This document shows positions 16,225-26,195 of a DNA stretch of 64,000 nt, piece after piece. The stretch lies in the NCBI GenBank assembly GCA_033850885.1, contig JAWWPG010000063.1, positions 62,001 to 126,000 of the forward strand, in the 5' to 3' direction. Position 1 is the stretch's first letter. Each line of letters starts with the position of its first letter. Source of the DNA: JAWWPG01 sp033850885. Its GTDB lineage: Bacteria > Actinomycetota > Actinomycetes > Propionibacteriales > Nocardioidaceae. The translations under genes and the position numbers were made by a program. Under the pieces are notes generated by a model. That model was not told where the DNA came from, made no database searches, and saw nothing but the letters and a program-made list of their open reading frames with translations.

Positions 16225-17739
16225 ATGGCAGCCGTACCGGAGATGGACCCTTCGTTCCTCGCGCTCCCCCGCGAGTCACTGGCAACGGCGGCGCTGCAAC
16301 GAGCGAGGGACTTCCATGCCAGCCACTGCGACGTACGCATCGAGCAGGTTCGCGGCCAGCATCTCAACCTCCTCGACGGGTCTCTGGTGAACGCGGCAGT
16401 CGACACGGATCTCGGGATCGCGGTCCGGGTCGTGCTCGACGGCACGTGGGGCTTCGCCGCCGGTATTGCCCTGACAGTCGACGAGGCGGTCCGCATCACC
16501 GAGCAGGCGATCCGCGTCGCGATGGTCGCCAAGGCGATCACCGTCGAGCGGATCGAGCTTGCCGATGAGCCGAGCTACCCAGATGAGACGTGGGTGTCGT
16601 CGTACGAGATCGACCCGCTCTCGGTGTCGACCGGCGACAAGGTCGCCCTGCTTGCGGACTGGAGCAGCCGGCTGCTCGCCCACGAGAGCGTCAACCATGT
16701 CAGCGCCAGCGTCGCCCAGGTGCTCGAGAACAAGTTCTACGCGGACTCTCACGGAACGACGACCCTCCAACAACGGGTGCGTCTGCAGCCGCAGCTCGAG
16801 GTGTTCGGGGCGGACGAGTCGCTGGGCATCCTCGACTCGATGCGGTCGGTCGCGCCGCCGGTCGGACGGGGGTGGGAGTACCTGACCGGCGACGGCTACG
16901 ACTGGGACGGCGAGCTCGCCGAGCTTCCCGAACAGCTGGCCGCCAAGCTGCGGGCCCCTTCCGTGGAGGCGGGAAGCTACGACCTCGTCGTCGACCCGTC
17001 GAACCTCTGGCTGACCATCCACGAGAGCGTAGGCCACGCGACCGAGCTCGACCGGGCGCTCGGCTACGAAGCCAACTACGCCGGAACCTCCTTCGCCACG
17101 ATCGACAAGCTCGGCACTCTGCAGTACGGCGCCGAGTGCATGAACGTCACGGGCGACCGCACCGTCGAGCACGGGCTCGCCACCATCGGGTACGACGACG
17201 ACGGGGTGCGGACCCAGTCGTGGGACCTCATCCGCGACGGCGTGCTGGTCGGCTACCAGACCGACCGGCGGATGGCTCGGCTGATGGGATGGGACCGGTC
17301 CACCGGCTGCGCGTTCGCGGACTCGCCCGGGCACACCGCGATCCAGCGGATGGCGAACGTCTCGCTGCAACCCGCGTCGGACGATACGACGACCCGAGAC
17401 CTCATCGACCGCGTCGAGCGGGGGCTGTACGTCGTCGGAGACAACTCGTGGAGCATCGACATGCAGCGCTACAACTTCCAGTTCACCGCCCAGCGGTTCA
17501 TCGAGATCCGCGACGGTCGGCTCCGGGGACAGGTGCGGGACGCCGCCTACCAGGCCACCACGACGGACTTCTGGGGCGCGATGGAGGCCGTGGGCGGACC
17601 GTCCACCTGGCGGCTCCAGGGTGCGCTCAACTGTGGCAAGGCGCAGCCGGGTCAGGTCGCGCCGGTCAGCCACGGCTGCCCGTCGGCTCTCTTCCGCGGG
17701 ATCCGGATCCTCAACACCGGCACGGAAGGGGGTCACTGA
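16225..17739 (+). CDS. tldD: TldD-type metalloprotease subunit
   Basis: This 504-aa protein has the TldD zinc motif HESVGHATELD (H-E-x3-H, near residue 270), a GTSFAT segment after it, and a downstream Cys in ALNCGKAQ as a likely third ligand. TldD pairs with TldE/PmbA to form a barrel-shaped protease that trims unfolded peptides and matures some RiPPs and toxins. No peptide precursor gene is evident nearby. The stop shares one base with the start of the partner gene (TGATG). Confidence 0.92.
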   Translation: MAAVPEMDPSFLALPRESLATAALQRARDFHASHCDVRIEQVRGQHLNLLDGSLVNAAVDTDLGIAVRVVLDGTWGFAAGIALTVDEAVRITEQAIRVAMVAKAITVERIELADEPSYPDETWVSSYEIDPLSVSTGDKVALLADWSSRLLAHESVNHVSASVAQVLENKFYADSHGTTTLQQRVRLQPQLEVFGADESLGILDSMRSVAPPVGRGWEYLTGDGYDWDGELAELPEQLAAKLRAPSVEAGSYDLVVDPSNLWLTIHESVGHATELDRALGYEANYAGTSFATIDKLGTLQYGAECMNVTGDRTVEHGLATIGYDDDGVRTQSWDLIRDGVLVGYQTDRRMARLMGWDRSTGCAFADSPGHTAIQRMANVSLQPASDDTTTRDLIDRVERGLYVVGDNSWSIDMQRYNFQFTAQRFIEIRDGRLRGQVRDAAYQATTTDFWGAMEAVGGPSTWRLQGALNCGKAQPGQVAPVSHGCPSALFRGIRILNTGTEGGH

Positions 17740-19121
17740 TGCCGACCGCCCAGGCGCTCGTCGAGCACGCCCTGCAGGCGACGCAGGCCGACCACTGCGC
17801 GGTGCTGCTGCGCCAGACGTCGTCCGCGAACCTGCGCTGGGCGAACAACACCCTGACGACGAACGGGGTGATGACCACCTGCCACGCGACCGTCGTGTCC
17901 CAGGTTGCGGCCGGTGGCGGGACCGCCGCCGGGGTCGTCACACAGCCCGTGTCATCGCTGCACGAGGTCGACGAGCTGGTGTCGCGGGCGGACGCGTCGG
18001 CGCGGGAGGCATCGGCCTCCGAGGACGCCAACGAGCTCATCGCGGGCGGCGAGGCGCCTGACTGGCAGGATCCGCCAGGAGTGACGAGCATCGACGCCTT
18101 GGCGACGTTCGCAGCAGACCTCGGCGAGATGCTCAACAAGGCACGCCTCGAGCGGCGTCTCCTCTTCGGGTACGTCGAGCACTCGATCGAGACGACGTAC
18201 CTCGCCACGTCTGCCGGGCTACGGCTGCGGCACGAGCAGCCGACGGGCCACGTCGGCATCACCGGGAAGCCGGCCGACCTGTCCACATCGGCGTGGGTCG
18301 GTCAGGCGACGGACGACTTCACGGACGTCGACGTCGCGGAACTCGACACCGAGCTGATCAGGCGGATCGGGTGGGCCGCCCGCACCATCGAGCTGCCGGC
18401 CGGCCGGTACGAGACGCTGCTGCCGCCGACGGCCGTTGCTGACCTGCTTACGTACGCGTACTTCGTCTCGAGCGCGCGCGACGCGGACGAGGGCCGGACG
18501 GTGTTCAGCGCACCGGGGGGCGGGACCAAGGTGGGGCAGCGAGTCGCCAAGCCAGGGGTGCACGTGTTCTCCGACCCCCGCTACTCCGGACTCGCCGCGA
18601 TCCCGTTCGTGTCGACCCAGGGCTCCGACTCGTCGACGAGCGTCTTCGACAACGGGCTCGCGATCGAGGCGGCCGACTGGATCCGCGACGGCGTTCTCAC
18701 CATGCTGCCGACGTCGCGGCACACGGCCGCCCGGACCGGGCTGCCACTGCATCCGAAGGTCGACAACCTGGTGCTCGACGTCGAAGGTGGCACCGGATCG
18801 GTAGCCGACCTCGTCGCGGCCTCGGACCGGGCCCTCCTGCTCACCTGCCTGTGGTACATCCGTGAGGTCGACTCGCAGGAGCTCCTGCTCACCGGGCTCA
18901 CCCGAGACGGCACCTACCTCGTCGAAGGCGGTGAGGTCGTCGGAGCGGTCAACAACTATCGGTTCAACGAGAGCCCGATCTCGCTGCTGTCCCGGTTCTC
19001 GCAGGCGGGTACGACTCAGCGGTCCCTTTCCCGGGAGTGGGGCGACTTCTTTCCGCGGACCGCCACGCCTGCCCTGCGGATCCCCGACTTCAACATGTCG
19101 AGCGTCAGCCAGGCGAGCTGA
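17739..19121 (+). CDS. pmbA: PmbA/TldE-type protease partner subunit
   Basis: This 460-aa protein is the non-catalytic partner of TldD. It keeps the shared fold (N-terminal LRWANNTLTTNGV, then C-terminal VDNLVLDVEGGTGSVADLV and FNMSSVSQAS) but lacks the H-E-x3-H motif. Complex formation places the TldD active site inside a closed chamber. Start ATG 17739 overlaps the tldD stop by one base, so the two are an operon. The C-terminal half (LVEGGEVVGAVNNYRFNESP) is typical of the family. Confidence 0.9.
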   Translation: MPTAQALVEHALQATQADHCAVLLRQTSSANLRWANNTLTTNGVMTTCHATVVSQVAAGGGTAAGVVTQPVSSLHEVDELVSRADASAREASASEDANELIAGGEAPDWQDPPGVTSIDALATFAADLGEMLNKARLERRLLFGYVEHSIETTYLATSAGLRLRHEQPTGHVGITGKPADLSTSAWVGQATDDFTDVDVAELDTELIRRIGWAARTIELPAGRYETLLPPTAVADLLTYAYFVSSARDADEGRTVFSAPGGGTKVGQRVAKPGVHVFSDPRYSGLAAIPFVSTQGSDSSTSVFDNGLAIEAADWIRDGVLTMLPTSRHTAARTGLPLHPKVDNLVLDVEGGTGSVADLVAASDRALLLTCLWYIREVDSQELLLTGLTRDGTYLVEGGEVVGAVNNYRFNESPISLLSRFSQAGTTQRSLSREWGDFFPRTATPALRIPDFNMSSVSQAS

Positions 19122-19124
19122 GCG

Positions 19125-20498
19125 TCAGTCACGGTCCGGCCCGGGCCAGCCGCCGGGGATCGGAGCATCCAGGTCATACGGCACCCTGGTGAACACGAAC
19201 GTCGCACATTCGAGGTGGCTCGTCGATCCGTCGGCACGTCGGACCACCTGGAGCGTCTCGCCATCGTGGTAACCCGACGTCCCGACGTACCGATCGGCCC
19301 CCTCGACACGGTAGGTGCACCATCGCTCACCGGCATCGACCAACCATGAGACCAGCTCGCCCTCCTGGTACGACAACGTGAAGGCCGTGTTGCCCCAGTG
19401 CCACAGCCCGAGGATCTCCAGCACGGGGGGCTCGACGTCGGCGCTCGGCACCCAGGCACGCGGTAGCGTCGGCTCGAGCTCCTCCAACGTCCGCAGCAGG
19501 TTGAGTGACAACGCCTGCGTACGCAGTCCCTCGGTGCCGTTGGCCAGGCATACCGCACCGGTCCGCCTCGCCCGGTCGACGAACAGCCCAGCGAGAAAGC
19601 CGGGCATCGAGCCGGTATGACCCACGTACGTCCGATCGACCGCCACGGCAAGGCGGAACCCGAGGCCGTACGCGCCGGAGACGACGTCGTCTGGTGAACC
19701 TGACTGCACGACGGTCATCTCGCGCAGGGTGTCGGGAGAGACGATGTCCGGATCGGGGTCAGCCAGGAACGCCGCATAACGCGCCAGGTCACCCACCGTG
19801 CTCCAGATCTGTCCCGCCGGCGCCATGGCCGCGGTGTCCTGGCTCGGCTCGTCGCTCAGCGTTCCGGCGAAGGGGTGCACGCTGAAGCCGCTCGCGGCCG
19901 GCGCGGACGGCAGGTAGCCGGTCCGGTGCATCTCCAGTGGCCGTAACAGCCGCGCCGCCAGCGCCTCGGCCCACGTGGTCCCCCGCTTCCGGGCGACGAC
20001 CTCGCCGAGCAGCGCGAAGGCGATGTTGGAGTAGTGGAACTGACGCGACGCCGGGAAGGGCGCCGTCGTGCCGGTCAACCGTGCGGCCAGCTCGTCGAAC
20101 GTGATCCCGGGGCTTCGCTCCCACCAGGGGCCAGGTGGCTCGGCCTGCATCCCCGACGAGTGTGACATCAGCTGGTGGAGCGTGGCAGCACCGAAGGCGA
20201 TGCCGGGCAGGTGGTCATCGAGCCGGTCAGACAGCCGCAGCGTCCCCTCGTCGCGCAGCTGCATCACGAGCAGAGCGGTCATCGTCTTGGTGATCGAACC
20301 GATCCGGTACTGCGTCTCGAGGGTCGGCTCCTCGGACCCGGCTCGCGTCACGACGCTCCCCCGTGACGTCCACCAGGCGAGTGCCCCGTCCCGAACGACA
20401 CCCGCGACCAGGGTTGGCATCCGCGCGCCGACCTGCTGGTTGGCGACGATGGCCTGCAGCCTGAGCGCTGTCGAGTCGAGGACGGCGTCCTTGCTCAC
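19125..20498 (-). CDS. serine hydrolase (class C beta-lactamase/DD-peptidase fold)
   Basis: This protein (457 aa from GTG 20498) has the active-site triad of the fold: S-I-T-K in RIGSITKTMTALL (near residue 70), Y-S-N in FHYSNIAFALLGEV (near 160) and H-T-G in GHTGSMPGF. A roughly 130-residue C-terminal lipocalin-like extension follows. There is no signal peptide, so it may be a cytosolic esterase or peptidase rather than a resistance enzyme. GTG 20498 overlaps the gcvP stop as GTGA, so the gene is probably translated from the gcvP transcript. A start at 20525 is possible but would overlap gcvP further. Confidence 0.85.
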   Translation of the reverse strand: MSKDAVLDSTALRLQAIVANQQVGARMPTLVAGVVRDGALAWWTSRGSVVTRAGSEEPTLETQYRIGSITKTMTALLVMQLRDEGTLRLSDRLDDHLPGIAFGAATLHQLMSHSSGMQAEPPGPWWERSPGITFDELAARLTGTTAPFPASRQFHYSNIAFALLGEVVARKRGTTWAEALAARLLRPLEMHRTGYLPSAPAASGFSVHPFAGTLSDEPSQDTAAMAPAGQIWSTVGDLARYAAFLADPDPDIVSPDTLREMTVVQSGSPDDVVSGAYGLGFRLAVAVDRTYVGHTGSMPGFLAGLFVDRARRTGAVCLANGTEGLRTQALSLNLLRTLEELEPTLPRAWVPSADVEPPVLEILGLWHWGNTAFTLSYQEGELVSWLVDAGERWCTYRVEGADRYVGTSGYHDGETLQVVRRADGSTSHLECATFVFTRVPYDLDAPIPGGWPGPDRD

Positions 20499-23368
20499 TG
20501 CTCGAAGGCCTCCGGCGGCGGACACGAGCAGACGAGGTGCCGGTCGCCGTACGCCTGGTCGATCCTCGCCACCGGCGGCCAGTACTTGTCCGCGGTATGC
20601 CCGGTCGGGAAGGCGGCGTCGTCACGTGAGTAGGGCCGGCTCCACTCCCCCGTCAAGGAGCTCGTCGTGTGGGGCGCGTGTGTGAGCGGGCTGTCCTCGA
20701 GCGCGAGACGACCCTGCTCGACGTCGTCGATCTCGCCGCGGATCGCCACCATGGCGTCGCAGAAGCGGTCCAGCTCCGAGAGGCTCTCCGACTCCGTCGG
20801 CTCGACCATGAACGTACCGGGAACCGGGAAGCTCATCGTCGGCGCGTGGAAGCCGTAGTCGACCAGCCGCTTGGCGATGTCGTCGACGGTCACGCCGCTC
20901 GTCCTCGTGATGGCACGCACGTCCAGGATGCACTCGTGCGCCACGAGGTCGCCGTGGCCCTTGTACAGCACAGGAAAGTGCTTCTGGAGTCGGTGTGCGA
21001 TGTAGTTGGCGGACAGGATCGCCACCTGCGTGGCCTCGGTGAGGCCGTCGGCCCCCATCAGCGCGATGTAGGCCCAGGAGATCGGCAGGATGCCGGCCGA
21101 ACCGTATGGCGCGGCGCTCACCGGGCCGATGCCGTCCCGGCGGTCCCGGTCGGGGTGCGCCGGATGACTCGGCAGGTACGGCGCCAGGTGGGCCGCCACG
21201 GCGACCGGTCCGACGCCCGGCCCTCCCCCACCATGGGGGATGCAGAACGTCTTGTGCAGGTTGAGGTGGGAGACGTCGCCGCCGAAGCGCCCCGGCTTGG
21301 CCAGCCCGAGCAGCGCATTCAGGTTCGCCCCGTCGATGTAGACCTGACCGCCGTTGCGGTGGACGATCTCGCAGAGGTCGGTGATGGTGTCCTCGAAGGC
21401 CCCGTGTGTCGAGGGATAGGTCACCATGATGGCGGCGAGCTCGTCGCCATGTGTTTCGCACTTGGCCTGCAGGTCCTCGAGGTCGACGGCGCCGTCGTCG
21501 GCCGCCTTGACGACGACGACTCGCATGCCGGCCATCACCGCGGAGGCCGCGTTGGTGCCGTGTGCGCTGGACGGGATGAGGCAGATGTCACGCCCCGGCT
21601 GACCGCTCGCCCGGTGGTAGGCGCGGATCGCGACCAGGCCCGCGAGCTCGCCCTGCGACCCCGCGTTGGGCTGGATGGAGACGGCGGCGTAGCCGGTGAT
21701 CTCGGCGAGCCAGCCCTCCAACCCGTGGATGAGCTCCCGGTAGCCCGCCGCGTCCTCTGCGGGTGCGAACGGATGCAGGTCGGCGAAGCCGGTGAGGCTG
21801 ATCGGCTCCATCTCCGCCGTCGCGTTGAGCTTCATCGTGCACGACCCCAACGGGATCATTCCCCGGTCCAGCGCATAGTCGCGGTCGGAGAGCCGTCGCA
21901 GGTACCGCAGTAGGTCGGTCTCGGAACGATGGGTGTGGAAGACCTCATGGGTGAGGAAGCCGGTGGTCCGGCGCAGGTCCTCAGGGAGGGCGTCCGGTGT
22001 GGCGGTGTCCAGGGCGTCCACGTCGACCTCATCGAGGCCGAAGGCGCTGAGCACCCGCGCGAGGTGGGTCCTCGTGGTCAGCTCCGACAGGGAGACCCCG
22101 ACCCGGTCGTCGTCGGTGGGCCTGAGGTGCAGCCCGAGCTCACGGGCCCGGCCCACGACCGCGAGTGCCCGCCCCGGGACGACCACCGAGAGCGTGTCGA
22201 AGAAGCTGGCATGCTCGACGTCGAGACCCCCGGACCGTAATGCCGCGGCAAGCACTGAGGCGTACCGGTGGGTTCGGGTCGCGATCCGGGTCAGCCCTTC
22301 GGGTCCGTGGTAGACGGCGTACATGGCCGCCACGACCGCGAGCAGGACTTGAGCTGTGCAGATGTTGGAGGTGGCCTTGTCGCGGCGGATGTGCTGCTCT
22401 CGGGTCTGCAGCGCCAACCGGTAGGCGGGCCGCCCTTCAGCGTCGACGGAGACCCCCACGAGACGCCCGGGGAGATGTCGTTCGAGTCCGGCCGCGACTG
22501 CCATGAAGCCCGCGTGTGGTCCGCCGTAGAACAGCGGCACCCCGAAGCGTTGGCTGGAGCCGAGCACGATGTCGGCGCCGAGAGCACCTGGCGACTCCAG
22601 CAGGGTGAGGGCGAGCAGGTCCGCGGCGACCACCGCGAGCGCCCCCGAAGCGTGCGCCTTCTCGATGACGGGGCGAGGGTCCGCGACCCTGCCGCTGGCC
22701 CCGGGGTACTGGATCAACACCCCGGAGATGTCCTCGTCGGGCAGATCGCTGTAGACGTCGGCCACCACGATCTCGATGTCCATGGCGCGGGCGCGGGTCT
22801 CGACGACGGCGATGGTCTGCGGAAGACAGTCCTCGTCGATGACGAAACGCCGGGACGTGTTCTTCCGGTTGGCCCGCCGCACCAGCGTCATGGCTTCCGC
22901 CGCCGCCGTAGCCTCGTCGAGCAGAGACGCGTTAGCGGTCGGCAGTCCGGCAAGGTCGCTGACCACGGTCTGGAAGTTCAGCAACGCCTCGAGCCGGCCC
23001 TGGGAGATCTCCGGCTGGTACGGCGTATAGGCGGTGTACCAGGAAGGGTCCTCGAGCACGTTGCGGCGGATCACGGCGGGGGTGACGGTGCCCGAGTAGC
23101 CGAGCCCGATCATCGGGATGAGCGGGTTGTTGCGGGCCGCGAGTGCGCGCAGGGCTTCGAGGGCACCCACCTCGCTCAGTGCCGGCGGCAGGTCGAGGGG
23201 CTCGTAGGACCGGATCCGGTCGGGCATCGCTGAGTAGATCAGGTCATCGAGGCTCTCGTAGCCGAGGGCGGCCAGCATCGTCTGCTGCTCGGCTGCGTCG
23301 GGCCCGATGTGCCGGCGGGCGAACGGGGCTGCTGACTCGAGAGCGGCAAGCGGAGTGTTCGTGGTCAC
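20495..23368 (-). CDS. gcvP: glycine dehydrogenase (decarboxylating), P-protein
   Basis: This 957-aa protein is a full-length, fused P-protein of the glycine cleavage system. The PLP lysine lies in NLHKTFCIPHGGGGPGVGPV (near residue 703). The N-terminal FARRHIGPDAAEQQTML and IGLGYSGTVTPAVI are family signatures. It decarboxylates glycine and passes the aminomethyl group to lipoylated GcvH, which is encoded about 3 kb upstream on the same strand. A glycine riboswitch lies in its leader. The T-protein gene is not in the window. Confidence 0.97.
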   Translation of the reverse strand: MTTNTPLAALESAAPFARRHIGPDAAEQQTMLAALGYESLDDLIYSAMPDRIRSYEPLDLPPALSEVGALEALRALAARNNPLIPMIGLGYSGTVTPAVIRRNVLEDPSWYTAYTPYQPEISQGRLEALLNFQTVVSDLAGLPTANASLLDEATAAAEAMTLVRRANRKNTSRRFVIDEDCLPQTIAVVETRARAMDIEIVVADVYSDLPDEDISGVLIQYPGASGRVADPRPVIEKAHASGALAVVAADLLALTLLESPGALGADIVLGSSQRFGVPLFYGGPHAGFMAVAAGLERHLPGRLVGVSVDAEGRPAYRLALQTREQHIRRDKATSNICTAQVLLAVVAAMYAVYHGPEGLTRIATRTHRYASVLAAALRSGGLDVEHASFFDTLSVVVPGRALAVVGRARELGLHLRPTDDDRVGVSLSELTTRTHLARVLSAFGLDEVDVDALDTATPDALPEDLRRTTGFLTHEVFHTHRSETDLLRYLRRLSDRDYALDRGMIPLGSCTMKLNATAEMEPISLTGFADLHPFAPAEDAAGYRELIHGLEGWLAEITGYAAVSIQPNAGSQGELAGLVAIRAYHRASGQPGRDICLIPSSAHGTNAASAVMAGMRVVVVKAADDGAVDLEDLQAKCETHGDELAAIMVTYPSTHGAFEDTITDLCEIVHRNGGQVYIDGANLNALLGLAKPGRFGGDVSHLNLHKTFCIPHGGGGPGVGPVAVAAHLAPYLPSHPAHPDRDRRDGIGPVSAAPYGSAGILPISWAYIALMGADGLTEATQVAILSANYIAHRLQKHFPVLYKGHGDLVAHECILDVRAITRTSGVTVDDIAKRLVDYGFHAPTMSFPVPGTFMVEPTESESLSELDRFCDAMVAIRGEIDDVEQGRLALEDSPLTHAPHTTSSLTGEWSRPYSRDDAAFPTGHTADKYWPPVARIDQAYGDRHLVCSCPPPEAFEQ

Positions 23369-23420
23369 GAGGAGGCTCCCAACGTGGATCGACGAGCCTC
23401 CCCCTCTGTCGCGTCGTCAC

Positions 23421-23513
23421 TCCAGAGGTGCCGGTTCACGCGGTCCTGTGGCCTGAGAGGTTCCGGGGAGGATTTGCCCCTTCGGCGCCGGCTGGTGGCC
23501 GGGCTCTCCCGCG
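23421..23513 (-). promoter_or_regulatory. glycine riboswitch (single aptamer)
   Basis: Read on the minus strand, the gcvP leader contains GGGAGAGCC, then GCGCCGAAGGGGCAAA, then ACCTCTCAGGCCACAGGACC and a closing CTCTGGAG. This order (GGAGAG ... CCGAAGGGGCAA ... CTCTCAGGC ... GGAC) is the conserved core of the gcvT-type glycine aptamer. Only one aptamer is seen, where many bacteria have two in tandem. It ends about 50 nt before the gcvP start. Confidence 0.92.
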
Positions 23514-23532
23514 CGACTGTTGCGGCATGCCC

Positions 23533-23538
23533 ACCCTA
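23533..23538 (-). promoter_or_regulatory. candidate -10 box (TAGGGT) for the riboswitch-gcvP transcript
   Basis: TAGGGT reads toward gcvP about 20 nt before the riboswitch core. A convincing -35 element was not found. Confidence 0.35.
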
Positions 23539-23613
23539 CCAGCGGCCCGCAGGTCGTCGTCGAAGGTCGATGGGGCACCCTGGAGGATCCGGGTTCACCT
23601 CATCGACCGGGGG

Positions 23614-24216
<603 letters not shown>

Positions 24217-24385
24217 GATTGTCCTCCATTGGTCACAGCCCTCGCCGTACCCGCACAGTCGTGAAGTTACAACGAGGAAGTTCGCCTCTGACGGTACGGC
24301 GTCCGGTTGCCCGGGTCAACGCACCCGACCTCGTTCTCACCGCGTGTCGCAACCCTCAACCGCAAGTTGAGGTTGAGGTTGACGT

Positions 24386-24859
24386 TCACTCCTGCTCCGG
24401 GACGAAGTCCTCAGGGGTGATCTGGTCGAGAAACTCGCGGAACTTCTCGACTTCCTCTTCCTGGTCGTCCGGGGCCGCAAGGCCGGCCTCCTCGAGTACG
24501 TCGTCGCTGCACACGATGCGGCTACCGGTCCGCAACGCCAGCGCGATGGAGTCCGAGGGCCGGGCGCTGACCTCGATGGAGTCGCTGAGAACCAGCGTCG
24601 CGTAGAAGACGCCGTCCTTCACCTCGGTGATCCGGACCTCGCTGAGTACGTTGCCGGTGGCGTCGAGCACATCCTTCAACAGGTCATGCGTCATCGGTCG
24701 CGGCGGGACGACACCTTGCTGGGCGAAGGCGATCGCCGTCGCCTCGACGGCGCCGATCCAGATCGGGAGGTAACGCTCTCCCGAGGACTCGCGGAGCAGG
24801 ATGATCGGCTGCTGCGAGGGCATTTCTACTCGGACGCCGACAACCTCTACCTCTCGCAC
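24386..24859 (-). CDS. bifunctional nuclease family protein (DUF151)
   Basis: This 157-aa protein has the DUF151 core: LRESSGERYLPIWIGAVEATAIAF, RPMTHDLLKDVL and ARPSDSIALALRTG. Its position matches Rv1829. Family members have been described as having DNase/RNase activity, and many lie next to MerR genes as here. The acidic C-terminal tail (PDDQEEEVEKFREFLDQI) is normal for actinobacterial members. Confidence 0.9.
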   Translation of the reverse strand: MREVEVVGVRVEMPSQQPIILLRESSGERYLPIWIGAVEATAIAFAQQGVVPPRPMTHDLLKDVLDATGNVLSEVRITEVKDGVFYATLVLSDSIEVSARPSDSIALALRTGSRIVCSDDVLEEAGLAAPDDQEEEVEKFREFLDQITPEDFVPEQE

Positions 24860-24897
24860 CTCTTCACCTTACCTCGCATCGCAGGCGCAGGCTCCCT

Positions 24898-25626
24898 TCA
24901 ACGCGGCCCCTTCAGGGCCACCGCGACGAGTGCACCGCGCAACCGGGTCGCCAACGCCGCAAGCTCGATCCGCAGCTCCTCGGCCCTGGCAACGCCACCG
25001 TGGTCGCGCTGGCGAGCCACCGGCATTACGACCTGCTCGATCAGGCCCGCCTCCCGGTCGGCAGCGGTCTTGAAGACCCTCAGGTGACGTGGCTCCAGGC
25101 CGTAGCCGGCCAGGGCGGCGACCGTCGTGGCGATCGTGAGTGCGTCCCCGTCATAGTCCGCCGAGCCGGTCCGTGTGCGGACCAGCCCATACTGTTCGAG
25201 GTCATCGAGCTGGCCGTCGGACAGCCCCGAGTTCGCGATCAGCTCCCCCCGCGACATCCGCAGCTCGGGCCCCGAGCCAGCGACCGGTGACACGCCGTCA
25301 ACCGGCAGCGCCTGCGGTGCACGGGGCGACTGTCCGGCGGCGGCGGGCGGCTGCATCCCCCGGGCCATCGCGTCGAGGTGCTCGCGGATCACCTTGAGCG
25401 GCAGATAGTGGTCGCGTTGGGATGCGAGGACGTACCGGAGCCGCTCGAGGTCTGAGTTCGTGAACTTGCGGTAACCGGACGGCGTGCGCTCCGGCTCGAT
25501 CAACCCCTCCGACTCGAGAAACCGGATCTTCGAGATGCTCACGTCGGGGAACTCATCGCGCAGGCGCCGCAACACCTCCCCGATGCTCATCCGTCCCGCT
25601 GGTCGAACCGGCATGCTCGACGACAT
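24898..25626 (-). CDS. ftsR: MerR-family regulator (FtsR/Rv1828-like)
   Basis: This 242-aa MerR protein begins with the winged helix MSIGEVLRRLRDEFPDVSISKIRFLE and ends with a ligand-less dimerisation region. Position and sequence match Rv1828. Its Corynebacterium counterpart FtsR activates ftsZ, so a role in cell division is likely but inferred. GTG 25629 and ATG 25626 are adjacent starts overlapping the garA stop. A Pro/Ala-rich linker (PPAAAGQSPRAPQALP) separates the two domains. Confidence 0.88.
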   Translation of the reverse strand: MSSSMPVRPAGRMSIGEVLRRLRDEFPDVSISKIRFLESEGLIEPERTPSGYRKFTNSDLERLRYVLASQRDHYLPLKVIREHLDAMARGMQPPAAAGQSPRAPQALPVDGVSPVAGSGPELRMSRGELIANSGLSDGQLDDLEQYGLVRTRTGSADYDGDALTIATTVAALAGYGLEPRHLRVFKTAADREAGLIEQVVMPVARQRDHGGVARAEELRIELAALATRLRGALVAVALKGPR

Positions 25627-26120
25627 CACGCCCCGGCGAAGTAGACGAGGCGGTACTTCCCGATCTGGACCTCGTCACCACCCGTCAACAGCACTTCGTC
25701 GATGCGGTCGCGGTTCACGTAGGTCCCGTTGAGGCTGCCGACGTCGGCGACCAGGTAACCATCGGAGGTGCGCCGGAACACCGCATGCCGGCGGCTCACC
25801 GTGACGTCGTCGAGGAAGATGTCACTCTCGGGGTGGCGACCCGCCGACACCTCGTCGGTGTCGAGGAGGAAGCGGCTGCCCGCACTGGGCCCGCGCTGCA
25901 CCACGAGAAGGGCGCTGCCGTGTGGCAGCGCCTCCACGGCCGCCTGTTCCTCGGCGGTGAGCCGACCCTCCTCCTCGGTCTCGGCTCGGTCCGGGCCGCC
26001 GTAGCTCAGCGTCGACGTCGAGTCGGCGGGCCGCTCCGATGCCACCAACCGGTGCCCGCAGTTGGAGCAGAACCTTGACCCCTCAGGGTTCTGGTGCCCG
26101 CATTCGGTGCAGTACGGCAT
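25626..26120 (-). CDS. garA: FHA-domain protein (GarA/OdhI-like) with N-terminal zinc ribbon
   Basis: The C-terminal FHA domain (SAGRHPESDIFLDDVTVSRRH, then GSLNGTYVNR, residues about 85-150) closely resembles GarA. GarA is the phospho-switch that inhibits 2-oxoglutarate dehydrogenase and acts on glutamate enzymes when unphosphorylated. The N-terminus here is a zinc ribbon (C-x2-C in YCTECG, C-x2-C in FCSNCG), which mycobacterial GarA lacks. A Ser/Thr-rich stretch, DSTSTLSYGG, sits where the kinase-phosphorylated motif would be. ATG 26120 has an ideal GAGGAGG site, so the longer upstream start is rejected. Confidence 0.9.
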   Translation of the reverse strand: MPYCTECGHQNPEGSRFCSNCGHRLVASERPADSTSTLSYGGPDRAETEEEGRLTAEEQAAVEALPHGSALLVVQRGPSAGSRFLLDTDEVSAGRHPESDIFLDDVTVSRRHAVFRRTSDGYLVADVGSLNGTYVNRDRIDEVLLTGGDEVQIGKYRLVYFAGA

Positions 26121-26195
26121 CAATGTCCTCCTCACGCGTCGAAGACGCGCGGTATGCGGCGATCGGCTGACCCGGCTCGACGTGCCGGCTGGCCT

